Positions 25,184-35,100 of a DNA stretch of 64,000 nt are shown here, piece after piece. Position numbers and translations under genes: made by a program. The notes beneath the pieces were generated by a model that saw only the letters and a list, made by a program, of their open reading frames with translations, made no database searches and was not told the origin of the DNA. The stretch's first letter is position 1. Each line of letters starts with the position of its first letter. Origin of the DNA: Burkholderiales bacterium (GTDB taxonomy: Bacteria; Pseudomonadota; Gammaproteobacteria; Burkholderiales; Burkholderiaceae); the NCBI GenBank assembly GCA_026225235.1, contig JAMFSK010000093.1:1-64000 (forward strand). The letters are read 5' to 3'.

Positions 25184-27946
25184 ATGAGTCCGCAGGATTC
25201 GACTTTCCGGCCGAGACGTGCGCTTCGCGTGCGATTGAGGATGTTCTGGTCAGGGCTTGCGCTGTTGGCAGCTTGCTTGATGCTGCTGAGCGCAACGGGT
25301 GCACGTGCCGACGCGTCTTCAGCGCCTGCTTCATCTGCGGCTCCCGCCCCCGCGCCTGCGCCGGCCGCTGTTGCTCCCACGGGCGCGGCTGCCGCGATTC
25401 CCTCCTTGACGACCTTCGCCAAGCTGATCGCGCCCGCCGCACCGGCTTCGGCCGCTGCAGCGCCGAGCGCAGCGAGTCGTGCGGAACTTGCCCAGTCGCT
25501 CGACTCGGTGATCAATACGCTCGACAACGACAAGCAGCGTGTCGCGCTGGTCGGACAACTCAAGAAGCTGCGCGACGCCGACCGCATGGTCGATGCGAGC
25601 CAGGCGCCGTCGCCTGCGGCGAGCGCCGGCCTGCTCGGGGCGATCGCCACTGGCCTGACCGAAGTTCAGCAGAACGTACGCGTGGGGCGTTCGCCGCTTC
25701 ACTATTGGCAGACGCGCATCACGGCGGCCAGCAAGGATTTCAGCGCGATTTTCTATGGCAGTACGGGCACGCCGTTCAAGGAACTGGTGCTCGACTTCTT
25801 TTCGATGCTGGTGATCTGGGGGGCGACCGCACTGATCCTGGCTTTTGTGGAACGTCGCGCGGGTCGGTACTTTCAATACACCGTCCATCTCAAGCCGAAC
25901 CCGACCACACCGGCCTTGTTGCTGTTCGCGACGCGGCGCATTGCCCCGCTGACCGTTGCGTTCCTGCTGACGCTCATGCTGTCGCGCGTCCTCGATGATT
26001 CACTCGGTCGCACGCTTGCGGTCGTGGTCTCGTACGCTCTGGTGGCGGGTGCCGTGTTCTCGGCGCTCTGTCTGATCATGTTCTCGTTGTTTTCGTCCGG
26101 GCACCGGCGCGCCGCGGTCCAGGTGCTGCTGGTTCAGGCGCGTCACCTGCTGGTGGTGATCGGCGTGTTGGGCGCACTGGGTGATGCTGCCGTCGACGAC
26201 CGTGTAGTGGCGGCACTCGGCGGCAACCTGTCCTCGCTGCTCTCCACCGCCTGCAATATGGGTGCGGCGGTATTCGCGGGCGTGTTCGCGCTGATGTTCC
26301 GGCGTCCGGTGGCGCATCTGCTGGGTAACCGTGCTTATGAATATCGGCAAGCTCACAAGGCGCTCAACGAGACGTTTTCGATCATTGCCTCGCTCTGGCA
26401 TGTGCCGATGTTGCTGCTGTCGGCCGCTTCGATCTTCGCGACCCTGCTGGGCACGGATTCGTCCGAGCACGTGCTGCAAAAGGCGATCGCCAGCGCGCTG
26501 TTGATGGTCGTCGCGTTTTTCCTCACGGCCATCGTGCGCCACCTGACGCGCTCGCCCGAACGCTCGCAGCGGCGCATGCGACATGGTCAGTCGGTCTATC
26601 TGATCCGGCTGGTGCGGTTCTTCGGATCGTTGTTGACCGTGCTGATCTGGCTCGCGTTTTTCGAGCTTAGCGCGCGCCTCTGGGATCGTTCGATCGTGCG
26701 CTTCGCGCAGGAGTCGGCGAGCGGGCGCGGTATCAGTCACGCGATCTTCAGTATCTGCGCGACCTTGTTCTTCTCATGGCTGGTCTGGATCATCCTCGAT
26801 ACCGCGGTGACCGAGGCCCTGAATCCGACGACGCACCGCGGCAAGCAGACGGGCCCGAGCAGCCGCGCCCGCACGATGCTGCCGCTGATCCGCAATTTCA
26901 CCTTTATCGTGATCCTCGTGATCGTCATCATCTCGACGCTTGCGAATCTAGGCATCAACGTGACGCCGTTGATCGCTGGTGCAAGTGTGATCGGGTTGGC
27001 CTTTGGGTTCGGCGCGCAGTCGCTGGTGCAGGATCTGATCACGGGCCTCTTTATCCTGATCGAAGACACGATTTCGGTCGGCGACTCGATCGAGGTCGAT
27101 GGCGGCCACGCGGGCATCGTTGAAACCTTGAGCATCCGGACGTGTCGTCTGCGTGACTCCCAGGGGGCGATCCACGCTATTCCGTTTTCACAGATCAAGA
27201 CGGTGAAGAACCTCTCGCGCGACTTCGCCATCGCTGTCTTCGATGTACGGGTGCCGTTCTCTGCCGACGTCGATCGCATCACCCATCTGATTCATGAGGT
27301 CGGCAAGGAGCTCCATGACGATTTTCGGTATCGGCGCGAGATGCTGGGGCCGGTCGAGGTCTTTGGTCTTGATCGTTTCGACCCGAACTGGATGGTGATC
27401 AAAGGGCAGATCAAGACGCGGCCGCTTCAGCAATGGCCGATCGTGCGCGCGTTCAATCAACATCTGAAGCGGCGCATGGACGAGGAAGGTATCGAGATTC
27501 CCGTGCCGCAGATGATGCTGCGCTATCCGTCCGACCCTGCGGCAGGGGCCGCGCCGTGGAGTGCGCAGCAAGGGGTGCAGATGGTCAGGGGCGCGCATGA
27601 CGAAGTGCTCGTGATGCCAGCGGGCGTGGCCGCGACGACAGGCGCGTCGGTGCACGAGGGCTCGCTTCAAGGCGGGTATCAGGGGGCAGGGCATCAAGGT
27701 GGACCGCAGGGCGCACATCCGAATCCCCTGCAAGGCATGCCTTCCGTCCCCTTGCCCGTGCCACCGCAAGGTGGTGGGTCGCCAGGGTCAGTCGACTCCC
27801 GGCGTGCGGCCCCAAGGCCGGCCGCGCCGCTCAAGCCCATCATCCAGCCTGCCGTAGTGCCCGAAACGGTGCCCGAGGCGAGCCAGGCTTCGAACGAGGT
27901 ACCCCCGCAGATTCCGACGGCTGGCGACGGCACGGCTGGAACCTAG
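25184..27946 (+). CDS. MscS-family mechanosensitive ion channel, large form with disordered tail
   Basis: A 920-residue inner-membrane channel that opens under membrane tension. A signal-like helix and an Ala/Pro-rich periplasmic segment (about 40-85) precede several transmembrane helices (about 195-580). The MscS core runs from about 588 to 780: the pore helix LGINVTPLIAGASVIGLAFGFG (Gly/Ala-rich, TM3-like), AQSLVQDLITGLFILIED, the beta domain VGDSIEVDGGHAGIVETLSIRTCRLRD and the C-terminal vestibule (FQ-like IPFSQIKTVKNLSRDF ... EGIEIPVPQMML). Residues 780-920 are a Gly/Gln/Pro-rich, probably disordered extension. It is about three times the size of E. coli MscS and resembles the YbiO/MscK size class. 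Confidence 0.9.
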   Translation: MSPQDSTFRPRRALRVRLRMFWSGLALLAACLMLLSATGARADASSAPASSAAPAPAPAPAAVAPTGAAAAIPSLTTFAKLIAPAAPASAAAAPSAASRAELAQSLDSVINTLDNDKQRVALVGQLKKLRDADRMVDASQAPSPAASAGLLGAIATGLTEVQQNVRVGRSPLHYWQTRITAASKDFSAIFYGSTGTPFKELVLDFFSMLVIWGATALILAFVERRAGRYFQYTVHLKPNPTTPALLLFATRRIAPLTVAFLLTLMLSRVLDDSLGRTLAVVVSYALVAGAVFSALCLIMFSLFSSGHRRAAVQVLLVQARHLLVVIGVLGALGDAAVDDRVVAALGGNLSSLLSTACNMGAAVFAGVFALMFRRPVAHLLGNRAYEYRQAHKALNETFSIIASLWHVPMLLLSAASIFATLLGTDSSEHVLQKAIASALLMVVAFFLTAIVRHLTRSPERSQRRMRHGQSVYLIRLVRFFGSLLTVLIWLAFFELSARLWDRSIVRFAQESASGRGISHAIFSICATLFFSWLVWIILDTAVTEALNPTTHRGKQTGPSSRARTMLPLIRNFTFIVILVIVIISTLANLGINVTPLIAGASVIGLAFGFGAQSLVQDLITGLFILIEDTISVGDSIEVDGGHAGIVETLSIRTCRLRDSQGAIHAIPFSQIKTVKNLSRDFAIAVFDVRVPFSADVDRITHLIHEVGKELHDDFRYRREMLGPVEVFGLDRFDPNWMVIKGQIKTRPLQQWPIVRAFNQHLKRRMDEEGIEIPVPQMMLRYPSDPAAGAAPWSAQQGVQMVRGAHDEVLVMPAGVAATTGASVHEGSLQGGYQGAGHQGGPQGAHPNPLQGMPSVPLPVPPQGGGSPGSVDSRRAAPRPAAPLKPIIQPAVVPETVPEASQASNEVPPQIPTAGDGTAGT

Positions 27947-27967
27947 GCAGGGGGATGCGATGTGGCA

Positions 27968-28546
27968 TCAAGCCATGTCGAGTGGCGCCGCGGTATCGAC
28001 GAGCCGGTTGACCCGGGTCGCGATGTCGTCGGCATGCACGCCATAGACGTGAAACGAAATGGCCGTGTGCGGGCTCCGGTTGCCGAGGCGATGAATGCCG
28101 TCAAACCCCGCCGCAACAAATGACGATTCGCCGGCCCCGCGCTGGCGAGTCTCAGCCAGACAGGCCTGCGCAGCCTCCTTGTCCCAGCGAAAATAGTCTT
28201 CGCTAAGCACGCCCTTGACCACCCGATACCCGCACCAGGTCTGATGAGCATGCACCGCCGTGTGCTGTCCCGGACGCCAGACGAGCGCGGCTGCCGCGAA
28301 GCGACCCGCCGGGTCCATTGCCAGCACATGTCGTGAATAGCCGGTTTCAGAGCCATCGAGCACTTCGGCCGGCAGATGTGCCGCGAGTACCGCCGCATCG
28401 TTGAGGGCGGTGCGAATACGCTGCCCGAATTGCGCCGCCGGCGCGCCACAAGCGGCCTCGAGCGCGGCCGCGAAGCATTGTGAAAGCACGCCGAATGCCG
28501 AGTGCGCACGGTTTGTGCTGGGAGTAGCAGGGGCTGGCAGGTGCAT
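27968..28546 (-). CDS. Cysteine dioxygenase family protein
   Basis: A 192-residue cupin that would oxidise a thiol (cysteine or a related mercapto acid) to a sulfinate using O2 and Fe(II). The three-histidine site is visible: His99 and His101 in TAVHAHQTWCGY and His166 in ISFHVYG. The nearby Cys105 follows the metal motif. It is divergent from a DecR-like Lrp regulator, which in E. coli responds to cysteine, so cysteine detoxification or catabolism is the likely role. Whether cysteine or 3-mercaptopropionate is preferred cannot be decided. The stop lies 21 bases from the convergent MscS gene. Confidence 0.85.
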   Translation of the reverse strand: MHLPAPATPSTNRAHSAFGVLSQCFAAALEAACGAPAAQFGQRIRTALNDAAVLAAHLPAEVLDGSETGYSRHVLAMDPAGRFAAAALVWRPGQHTAVHAHQTWCGYRVVKGVLSEDYFRWDKEAAQACLAETRQRGAGESSFVAAGFDGIHRLGNRSPHTAISFHVYGVHADDIATRVNRLVDTAAPLDMA

Positions 28547-28695
28547 GCGCGAAAGGGAGGGGTTCGTCGTTTGATCGGCCGGCAGGCTGAATGTAATCCG
28601 TACCTGGATTTATATCATTTCGATCGCCGAAAACTTTTCCCTATTATTCTTGCCGAACAGGCTGTTATAGAATTTTCTTCTCCGGACTTGCCGAT
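28547..28695. promoter_or_regulatory. Divergent promoter region of cysteine dioxygenase and DecR-like regulator
   Basis: 149 bp, much more AT-rich than its surroundings, with the small dyad AGAATTTTCT (28673-28682) and runs such as ATTTATATCATTT. This is the expected place for an Lrp-type operator controlling both genes. No consensus precise enough to mark the site was seen. Confidence 0.45.
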
Positions 28696-29160
28696 ATGGA
28701 TCTCATCGATCGAAAGCTGCTTGAACTCCTGCAACGCGACGCGACGATGCCCGTGGCTGAACTCGCGCAGCAGGTGAACCTGTCGCAGACCCCGTGCTGG
28801 AAGCGGGTGCAGCGGCTTAAGGAAAGCGGCGTCATTCGTTCGCAAGTCGCCCTGTGCGATGCCCGCAAGCTGGGTGTGGGCACCACCGTTTTTGTGTCGA
28901 TCCGGACCAACCAGCACAGTGAAGCGTGGGCGCGGCAGTTTACCGAGACCGTCGAGATGATTCCCGAAGTCGTCGAGGTCTACCGGATGAGCGGCGAAAC
29001 CGATTATTTATTGCGTGTCGTGGTGTCGGATATCGACGATTACGACCGGATCTACAAACAGTTGATTCGCGGGGTTCCACTTCATGACGTGAGCTCGAGC
29101 TTTGCCATGGAACAGATCAAATATTCCACGGCCTTGCCCGTACGACCGCGCGAACAGTGA
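28696..29160 (+). CDS. decR: Lrp/AsnC-family regulator, DecR (YbaO)-like
   Basis: 154 residues with an N-terminal helix-turn-helix (IDRKLLELLQRD, VNLSQTPCWKRVQRL) and a C-terminal RAM effector domain (VFVSIRTNQHSE, EVYRMSGETDYLLRVVVSD, DVSSSFAMEQIKYSTALP). The segments TPCWKR and SSFAMEQIKYxTxLP are close to E. coli DecR, the cysteine-responsive activator of cysteine detoxification. Here it is divergent from a cysteine dioxygenase instead of a cysteine desulfidase, which fits the same physiology with a different enzyme. The similarity judgement is from memory, so the symbol is tentative. Confidence 0.85.
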   Translation: MDLIDRKLLELLQRDATMPVAELAQQVNLSQTPCWKRVQRLKESGVIRSQVALCDARKLGVGTTVFVSIRTNQHSEAWARQFTETVEMIPEVVEVYRMSGETDYLLRVVVSDIDDYDRIYKQLIRGVPLHDVSSSFAMEQIKYSTALPVRPREQ

Positions 29161-29313
29161 ATGTGCGCGGCGGCCAGCGCTTGAGATCGCCCCCGTCCAT
29201 CGGGGTCGGGTTTGCCCCCGAACGCCGCACCGAGCTCGCGGCAATCGGCAGTGAGTGCCGGGTAACGCGTAGAATGCGCAGCACCTTTTCATGCCGTTCG
29301 ATCCTGCCCCATC

Positions 29314-29559
29314 ATGAATGCTCCGAAAAAGAAGATTGACCCGGTCACCTGGATCGGGATCTTTGTATTTGCCGTGGTGGCCATCATGATTGCCATGCTG
29401 CTTTACGAAGCGATTTCAGGCCGTGACGAATATGAAGCCGAGCAGCGCGCGGATGCGGCAAGCGCTGTCACCGCAGCGTCGGCTCCGGCAGGCTCGGGAA
29501 CGACGGGGGCAGCCGGGACCGCGGCTTCGGTAGCCGTGCCGGCTTCGGGCGGTCAATAG
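29314..29559 (+). CDS. Small membrane protein of unknown function
   Basis: 81 residues: a short basic N-terminus (MNAPKKKIDP), one transmembrane helix (VTWIGIFVFAVVAIMIAMLLY), then an Ala/Ser/Gly-rich tail likely outside the cytoplasm. I do not recognise the family. The ribosome-binding site is weak; a TAGAAT -10-like hexamer lies at about 29271. It stands alone, convergent with the FUSC transporter gene. Confidence 0.5.
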   Translation: MNAPKKKIDPVTWIGIFVFAVVAIMIAMLLYEAISGRDEYEAEQRADAASAVTAASAPAGSGTTGAAGTAASVAVPASGGQ

Positions 29560-29659
29560 GCCGGCCACGCGGCACTGCGTTACTGCGGCAACGGCAATTC
29601 GACACTGGGCAACCGGCACCGGCAAGCCGGGCCGGCCCGACACGGCAACCCCGCCTGGG

Positions 29660-32020
29660 TCAGACTGGCAGCCGAATGGCCGCCGTGTCCTTGCGGATGA
29701 TCCGTGAGGCCGCGATCATCTGCTTGCTCTGATGGGCGAGCAGCTTGAGGTCCTGAATCGCATCGGGGCTTGCCACCTCTTCCTTTTCCACCTGCACGAC
29801 CATCGAATCCAACGCGCGCGTCAGCTCGCGGAGGTCCGCCGCAGGCGTCGCATCCGCCCGCTCGGCGCGGATCAGATTCTCGCGGACGTCGTCGAGCGCG
29901 CGCTCGAGGCCCGAGATCGCCGGGGGCCCGACGGGCGGCGCGCTTAGCAGCACCGCGGCTGCGGTCATCTGCGAGCCGAGCGCATGGCTTTGTACCAGCA
30001 GGTCGTTCAGTTCGGCAACGAAGCGTTGCTGGGACTTCGGCTCGAGCATCATGCGCTGGAACGCATTGCCCAAATTGGCGTGGGCCACTTGCATATTCTT
30101 GCTGGCCAGCCTGCGCGCGAAGTCCGAGTCGATCGTCGAGTCGGTTGCGCGGGTGGGTATCGTGCCGCTCGGTGCCGTGGGGATCACCTGACCTAGCTTG
30201 CCACCCTGCATCGGTGGCTCGGCAACCTGATGGGGCGCAACCTCGACCTGCGGCACATTCATCACGGCCTGCTCGGCAGCGTGGCGCGCGGCCTCGCTCG
30301 CAATGACGACACCTCGTGGCCAGATCGCATCGAGGTAGCGACGCATCGAGCCGACCACTTCCTTGACCAGGGGCGCCATCAGCCGGTATTCCCAATAGGG
30401 GAACAGGTAGCTCGAAGCGATGGCGAGGGCGCAACCGACCGCCGTGTCGATCGCACGCTCACCGATCAGCCGCATGCTCGCGGGCGCGAGCAGGTGATAG
30501 AGGATCAGCACGAAGGCCGAGGTAAAGGTGACGCTGGCCGTGTAGTTGAAGATCGTCAGGCTATAAGCCATCACCATGCAGACTGCCATGACGAGCAACA
30601 GGATGTTGTGGTTATGCACGGTCAAGATCAGGGCGACACTTGCCGCACAGCCGATCGCGGTGCCGATGATCCGCTGGGTGTTGCGCTGGCGGGTCAACGA
30701 GAAGCCGGGCTTCAGAATGATGACCGTGGTCATGCAGATCCAGTAACTGTGCGTGAGCGGCAGGATGCGCCCGAGCCAGAAACCGAGCGCGACGGCGATG
30801 ACGACGCGAAGGGCGTGACGAAAGGTCGGCGATGCCATCGTGAGATTCGCGAAGATCAGACCCCACTGGACGCGTCGCCGCTGCAAGAAGCGATCGAGGG
30901 CCTTGTCGATCGGCATCTCGGGTTTGGCGACTGCGATGTCCGGATGGGTGTTAGCGCGCATCTTGTCGAGCACGCGCGCCGCACTCCAGATCCGGCGATA
31001 GGAGGCCACCACGGCCGCATAGGCTTCGGGGTGCTCGGCCGGGAAGTTCTTCTTGCGCAACTGGTCGATCTCGTACTCGATCGCACGGAATTCGGCCTTC
31101 GTGTGCACGCGTTCTTCGACGGGCGTGTCGCGCAGCACGGCGAGGCCGACGTGCTCGAGATCGTCGGCGAGCTTTTCGAGTACGTCGCGAAAGAACATCA
31201 TCAGGTCCGAATCGCCGAAGGTGTTGCGCAGCATCGGATAATCGGTATGCGAGCCGAGCACGCCATCGTGCAGGTCGACCGAATTGACGAACAGATTGAA
31301 CAGCACCGTGCGGTGCGCATCGAGCCGGCCATTGCGCAGGCGCGGCAGATTGCGCAGCGCGATGTCGCGCGAGGCATCCTGTTTGTCGATGGTGGTGATC
31401 TGGCGCAGCACGAGGTCGCGGTAGCAGTCGTCGAGATCGGTATGCAAGTCGTAGAACGCCGCGCGGGCGCGTACATACTCGGCCATCGCAAACAGATTCT
31501 CGGCGATCGCCTGCTGTTCGACACGGTCACGCTGAAGACGGCTGAGCGCGGTGCTCCAGTACGTGTACCAAAGGCCGCCAAGCAGGATCCAGCCGGCGTT
31601 GGCGAATGCCTCGGCGAGCGTGAAGTGCGAGTCCATGGTGAGGATCATCATGAACAGCGTTGCGAAGCTGATCTGGGGCCAGCGAAAACCGTAGACCACG
31701 ATCAGCGACAGCACGAACGAGAGCGCGACCACGGTCAAGAAGAGCGCCGCGGGCCACGGGCTGACGATACCTGTCACGAGTGCCGAGAGGGTGCCGAGCA
31801 GCGTGCACGTCAGCATCTCGTTGTGCTTGTACTTGAGCGGGCCGGGCATGTCGACCACGCAGGCCGCGAGCGCGCCGGCCGAGATCGTGAAGCCAAGATC
31901 GGCGTCGTGAAACACCAGCAGGCTCAGCACGACCGGGAACGAAATACCGAACGCGATCCGCAAACCGCCATAAAAGTACTGGCTATAGAGAAACTTCTTG
32001 ATCTCGGTCGAATATCGCAT
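29660..32020 (-). CDS. FUSC-family (YccS/AaeB-like) membrane transporter
   Basis: About 786 residues from ATG 32020 (MRYSTEIKKFLYSQYFYGGLRI); a GTG at 32053 would add 11 residues, and neither start has a strong ribosome-binding site. It has the two-unit fusaric-acid-resistance/AaeB architecture: about six helices near the N-terminus (GGLRIAFGISFPVVLSLLVF ... SLIVVYGFRWPQISFATLFMM), a large cytoplasmic region and a second set of helices (ALRVVIAVALGFWLGRILP, YWICMTTVIILKPGFSLTRQRNTQRIIGT, the FUSC signature). A cytoplasmic helical tail ends the protein. Family members export aromatic acids or act in envelope stress; the substrate is unknown. Confidence 0.85.
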   Translation of the reverse strand: MRYSTEIKKFLYSQYFYGGLRIAFGISFPVVLSLLVFHDADLGFTISAGALAACVVDMPGPLKYKHNEMLTCTLLGTLSALVTGIVSPWPAALFLTVVALSFVLSLIVVYGFRWPQISFATLFMMILTMDSHFTLAEAFANAGWILLGGLWYTYWSTALSRLQRDRVEQQAIAENLFAMAEYVRARAAFYDLHTDLDDCYRDLVLRQITTIDKQDASRDIALRNLPRLRNGRLDAHRTVLFNLFVNSVDLHDGVLGSHTDYPMLRNTFGDSDLMMFFRDVLEKLADDLEHVGLAVLRDTPVEERVHTKAEFRAIEYEIDQLRKKNFPAEHPEAYAAVVASYRRIWSAARVLDKMRANTHPDIAVAKPEMPIDKALDRFLQRRRVQWGLIFANLTMASPTFRHALRVVIAVALGFWLGRILPLTHSYWICMTTVIILKPGFSLTRQRNTQRIIGTAIGCAASVALILTVHNHNILLLVMAVCMVMAYSLTIFNYTASVTFTSAFVLILYHLLAPASMRLIGERAIDTAVGCALAIASSYLFPYWEYRLMAPLVKEVVGSMRRYLDAIWPRGVVIASEAARHAAEQAVMNVPQVEVAPHQVAEPPMQGGKLGQVIPTAPSGTIPTRATDSTIDSDFARRLASKNMQVAHANLGNAFQRMMLEPKSQQRFVAELNDLLVQSHALGSQMTAAAVLLSAPPVGPPAISGLERALDDVRENLIRAERADATPAADLRELTRALDSMVVQVEKEEVASPDAIQDLKLLAHQSKQMIAASRIIRKDTAAIRLPV

Positions 32021-32178
32021 CGATGGGTCGATTGGCTCCGCAGTCGCCTGCACACATTGAAGGAAAGTCTAGCGTGTCTCGTGCGAGAATGGCAGTACCG
32101 TTTCCCCTGTCGTCGTGCGGTCCTGCCTGACCGGGTCTAAGCCTTTGTCCTGCGCCTTCTCTCAAGCCCTGCTTCCGG

Positions 32179-35100
32179 ATGCTTCACCTCATTCAGTCGA
32201 ATCGTCAGCCAGCACTCGCCGCCGCCCTCTGTACGGCTTTGGCGCGAGCGCCCGCACGCGATGTGTTTGCGCCCGAACACCTGATTGTGCCGAGCGCCGC
32301 CTTACGCCGCCGGCTCGAGCTCGATCTGGCCGGTACCTTTGGCGTGGCCGCCAACCTGCGTTTTGCCTACCTTGCGAGCTGGCTCTGGGAACAGATTGGC
32401 AAGGTCGCTCCTGTCCCTGAGCAATCGCCGTTCTCGCCCGACAGGTTGAGCTGGCGTTTGTACCGGCTGCTCGATGCGGGTGCCTGGCAGGCTCCGGGGC
32501 ATGAGCGCCTTGCGCGCTATCTCGGCCATGCCGACGCGGCGATGCGCTATGCGCTCGCGGTGCGGATCGCCGAGGTGTTCGATCATTACCTGACTTATCG
32601 GCCGGAGTACCTGGGCCGTTGGCAGCGGGGTGAGTCTCTGTTCGATCTGCAAGGCGGGAACGTGAACGCGAGCGAAGTCAATCGGGCCGACGAACGCTGG
32701 CAATCGACACTCTGGCAACGTGTGCTCGACGATCTCGGCGACCCGCTGGGTGAACCCGTCATCGCGCAGCGTTTTCTCGGCCTGGCGGCGAGCCTTGATG
32801 TCGAAGCGGTCAGGGCAGTCTGGCCCGCGCGCGTTTCTGTGTTTGCGCCGCCGACGATTGCACCGTTGCACGCGGCGCTCCTGCGCGAGTTTGGCCGCTT
32901 TATCGATGTCGATCTCTATCTGTTGAACCCGTGCCGTGAGTTCTGGCACGACATCGTGACTGAGCGTCAGGTCGGACGACTCGAAGCGGCAGGGCGGGCA
33001 GACTATCAGGAAGTGGGCAACCCCTTGCTCGCCGAATGGGGCCGTCAAACCCAGGCCTTGCTGCATATCGTCCATGAGATGACCGAGGCAAACGTCGACG
33101 CAGAAGCGGACGTCTTCGAGGCGAACCCGGCATCGACCTGGCTGGCCTCGGTCCAGAACGCGATCCTCGAGCTCAGGCGCTGGCCGGAGCGGGCAGCGCA
33201 CGCAGACGTCGCCGATGACAGCATTGAGATTCATATCGGCCATAGCCTGACGCGGCAACTCGAGGCCCTGCACGACCGCTTGCTTGCATGGTTCGAGGCG
33301 GATGCCTCGCTGACGCCCGCCGATGTGCTGGTCGCTTTGCCCGATCTGCCGTCGGCGGCGCCGGCGATCGACGCTGTGTTCGGGGGTGGGGACGGACCTC
33401 GTATTCCTTATCGGATCACCGGTTTGCCGCCCTCGCAATCCAACCCCGTCGCGCGCGTGATGCTCGATTGGCTGGCCTTGTCGGATGCTTCGCTGGGGGC
33501 CTCGCAGTTAATCGAGTGGTTGCGGGTCGATGCGATTGCGGCGCGCTATGGCATTGATTCAGCGGCGCTCGATACCCTGCAGGAGTGGCTTGCGGCCGCA
33601 GGCGCGCGGCGTGGGCTGGGCTTTGACGACGCGAACCCTTCGAGGGGAAGCGAGATCGACCCGCTGGCATCGCTGAATGATGCGGATGACGGTCACAGTT
33701 CCGATGCCGACGTGCATAGTGGATCGGCGGCTTCGATCGCGCGTCGGCGCCATACCTTTGCCGATGCACTCCTGCGTCTCTATCTCGGTTACGCATTGCC
33801 CGACGATGCCGAGCCGGTCGAAGACTGGCTCCCCACGGTGGGGCCAGCCGGCGCCGAGGCCGAACTGCTGGGGCGTTTGAGCGCCTTTGTAGATGAACTC
33901 GACCGCTTCGCCCAGGCATGTGGCCGCGCGCGCGATGCGACCGGCTGGCAACGCCTCCTCAATGAGGCACTGGGGCGTTTCTTCGACGCGTCGCCTGCTT
34001 TCGCGGACGATCTTGGCGACCTTCGCGACGCAGTTGACCTGCTCGCGCGTTCGATCAGCGAGGGCACGCGTGAACTCGAGATTCCCGTCGAGGTGTTGCG
34101 CGACGCACTCGCTTCAGCGCTTGACGACCCGGCTCGCGGCGGGGTGCCTGCCGGCAGTGTGACTTTCTCGGCACTGACAAGCTTGCGTGGGGTGCCGTTT
34201 CGCGTGATCTGTCTGCTCGGCCTCGACGATGGTGTGTTGCCGAACGCGGCCCGCGCGCCGGAGTTCGATCTGCTGGCCGCCTTTCCGAAACTCGGGGATC
34301 GTCAGCGTCGCGACGACGATCGCAATCTTTTCCTCGACTATCTGCTCGCGGCGACCGATCACTTCGTGGTCGGGTATACGGGCCGCAGTATTCGTGACAA
34401 CGCCATCAAACCACCCGCCGCGCCCGTCGACGAGCTGCTCGACTACCTTGGGGCGTCGCTCGCCGGCGCGGCAGCGCCACCCGAAGAGATTGCTCAGGCG
34501 CGGGCGGGCTTTGTCGTCGAGCACCCGTTGCAACCTTATGCGGTGGAGTATCTGCGCCGCGATGGCGCATTGTTCACATTCGACCCGATGCGGGCCGAGG
34601 TCGCGGGCGCGCTGCTAGGGCCGCGGGAGGTGATGCAGGCGACCCCCCAAGCCACCCATGCCACCACCGATGCCGTCACGGATACTGGATCGCCCTCGCG
34701 GGCCTTCTTCGCCGTTGCGCTACCGCCTCCCGAAGATGAGGCCGTTTCCTTCGACGCACTGCTGGCATTCTGGAGCCAACCGGCGCGCGCCTTGCTGCGC
34801 GATCGCCTCGGATTGAACTTCAGGAGTGCGCGAGCCGAGCTCGACGAGAGCGAACCCTTCGTGCTCGACTGGGATGGTCGCGATGCGCTGGCCGATCGGT
34901 TGTTGCCCTTGCTGGTCGATGGCGAGGCGGATATTGCGCGAGCCGGACGCATCGCTCGCGCAATCCATGAGTTGCCCGGCGGGGCGACCGGCGCGATCTG
35001 GCGCGAACGCGAGCTGAATTCGCTGGCTCGGCTCGCGATTACCGTGCGTGCGGCGCGGGGCGACGCACTCGAAGCCGCGCCTTATTTCGCGCTCGATCTG

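Noticed and set aside
30230-32140. 636-codon open frame antisense to the FUSC transporter gene
   Set aside because: It mirrors the codon structure of a real gene on the other strand, has His/Arg/Asp-rich composition typical of GC-rich shadows, and shows no recognisable domain.
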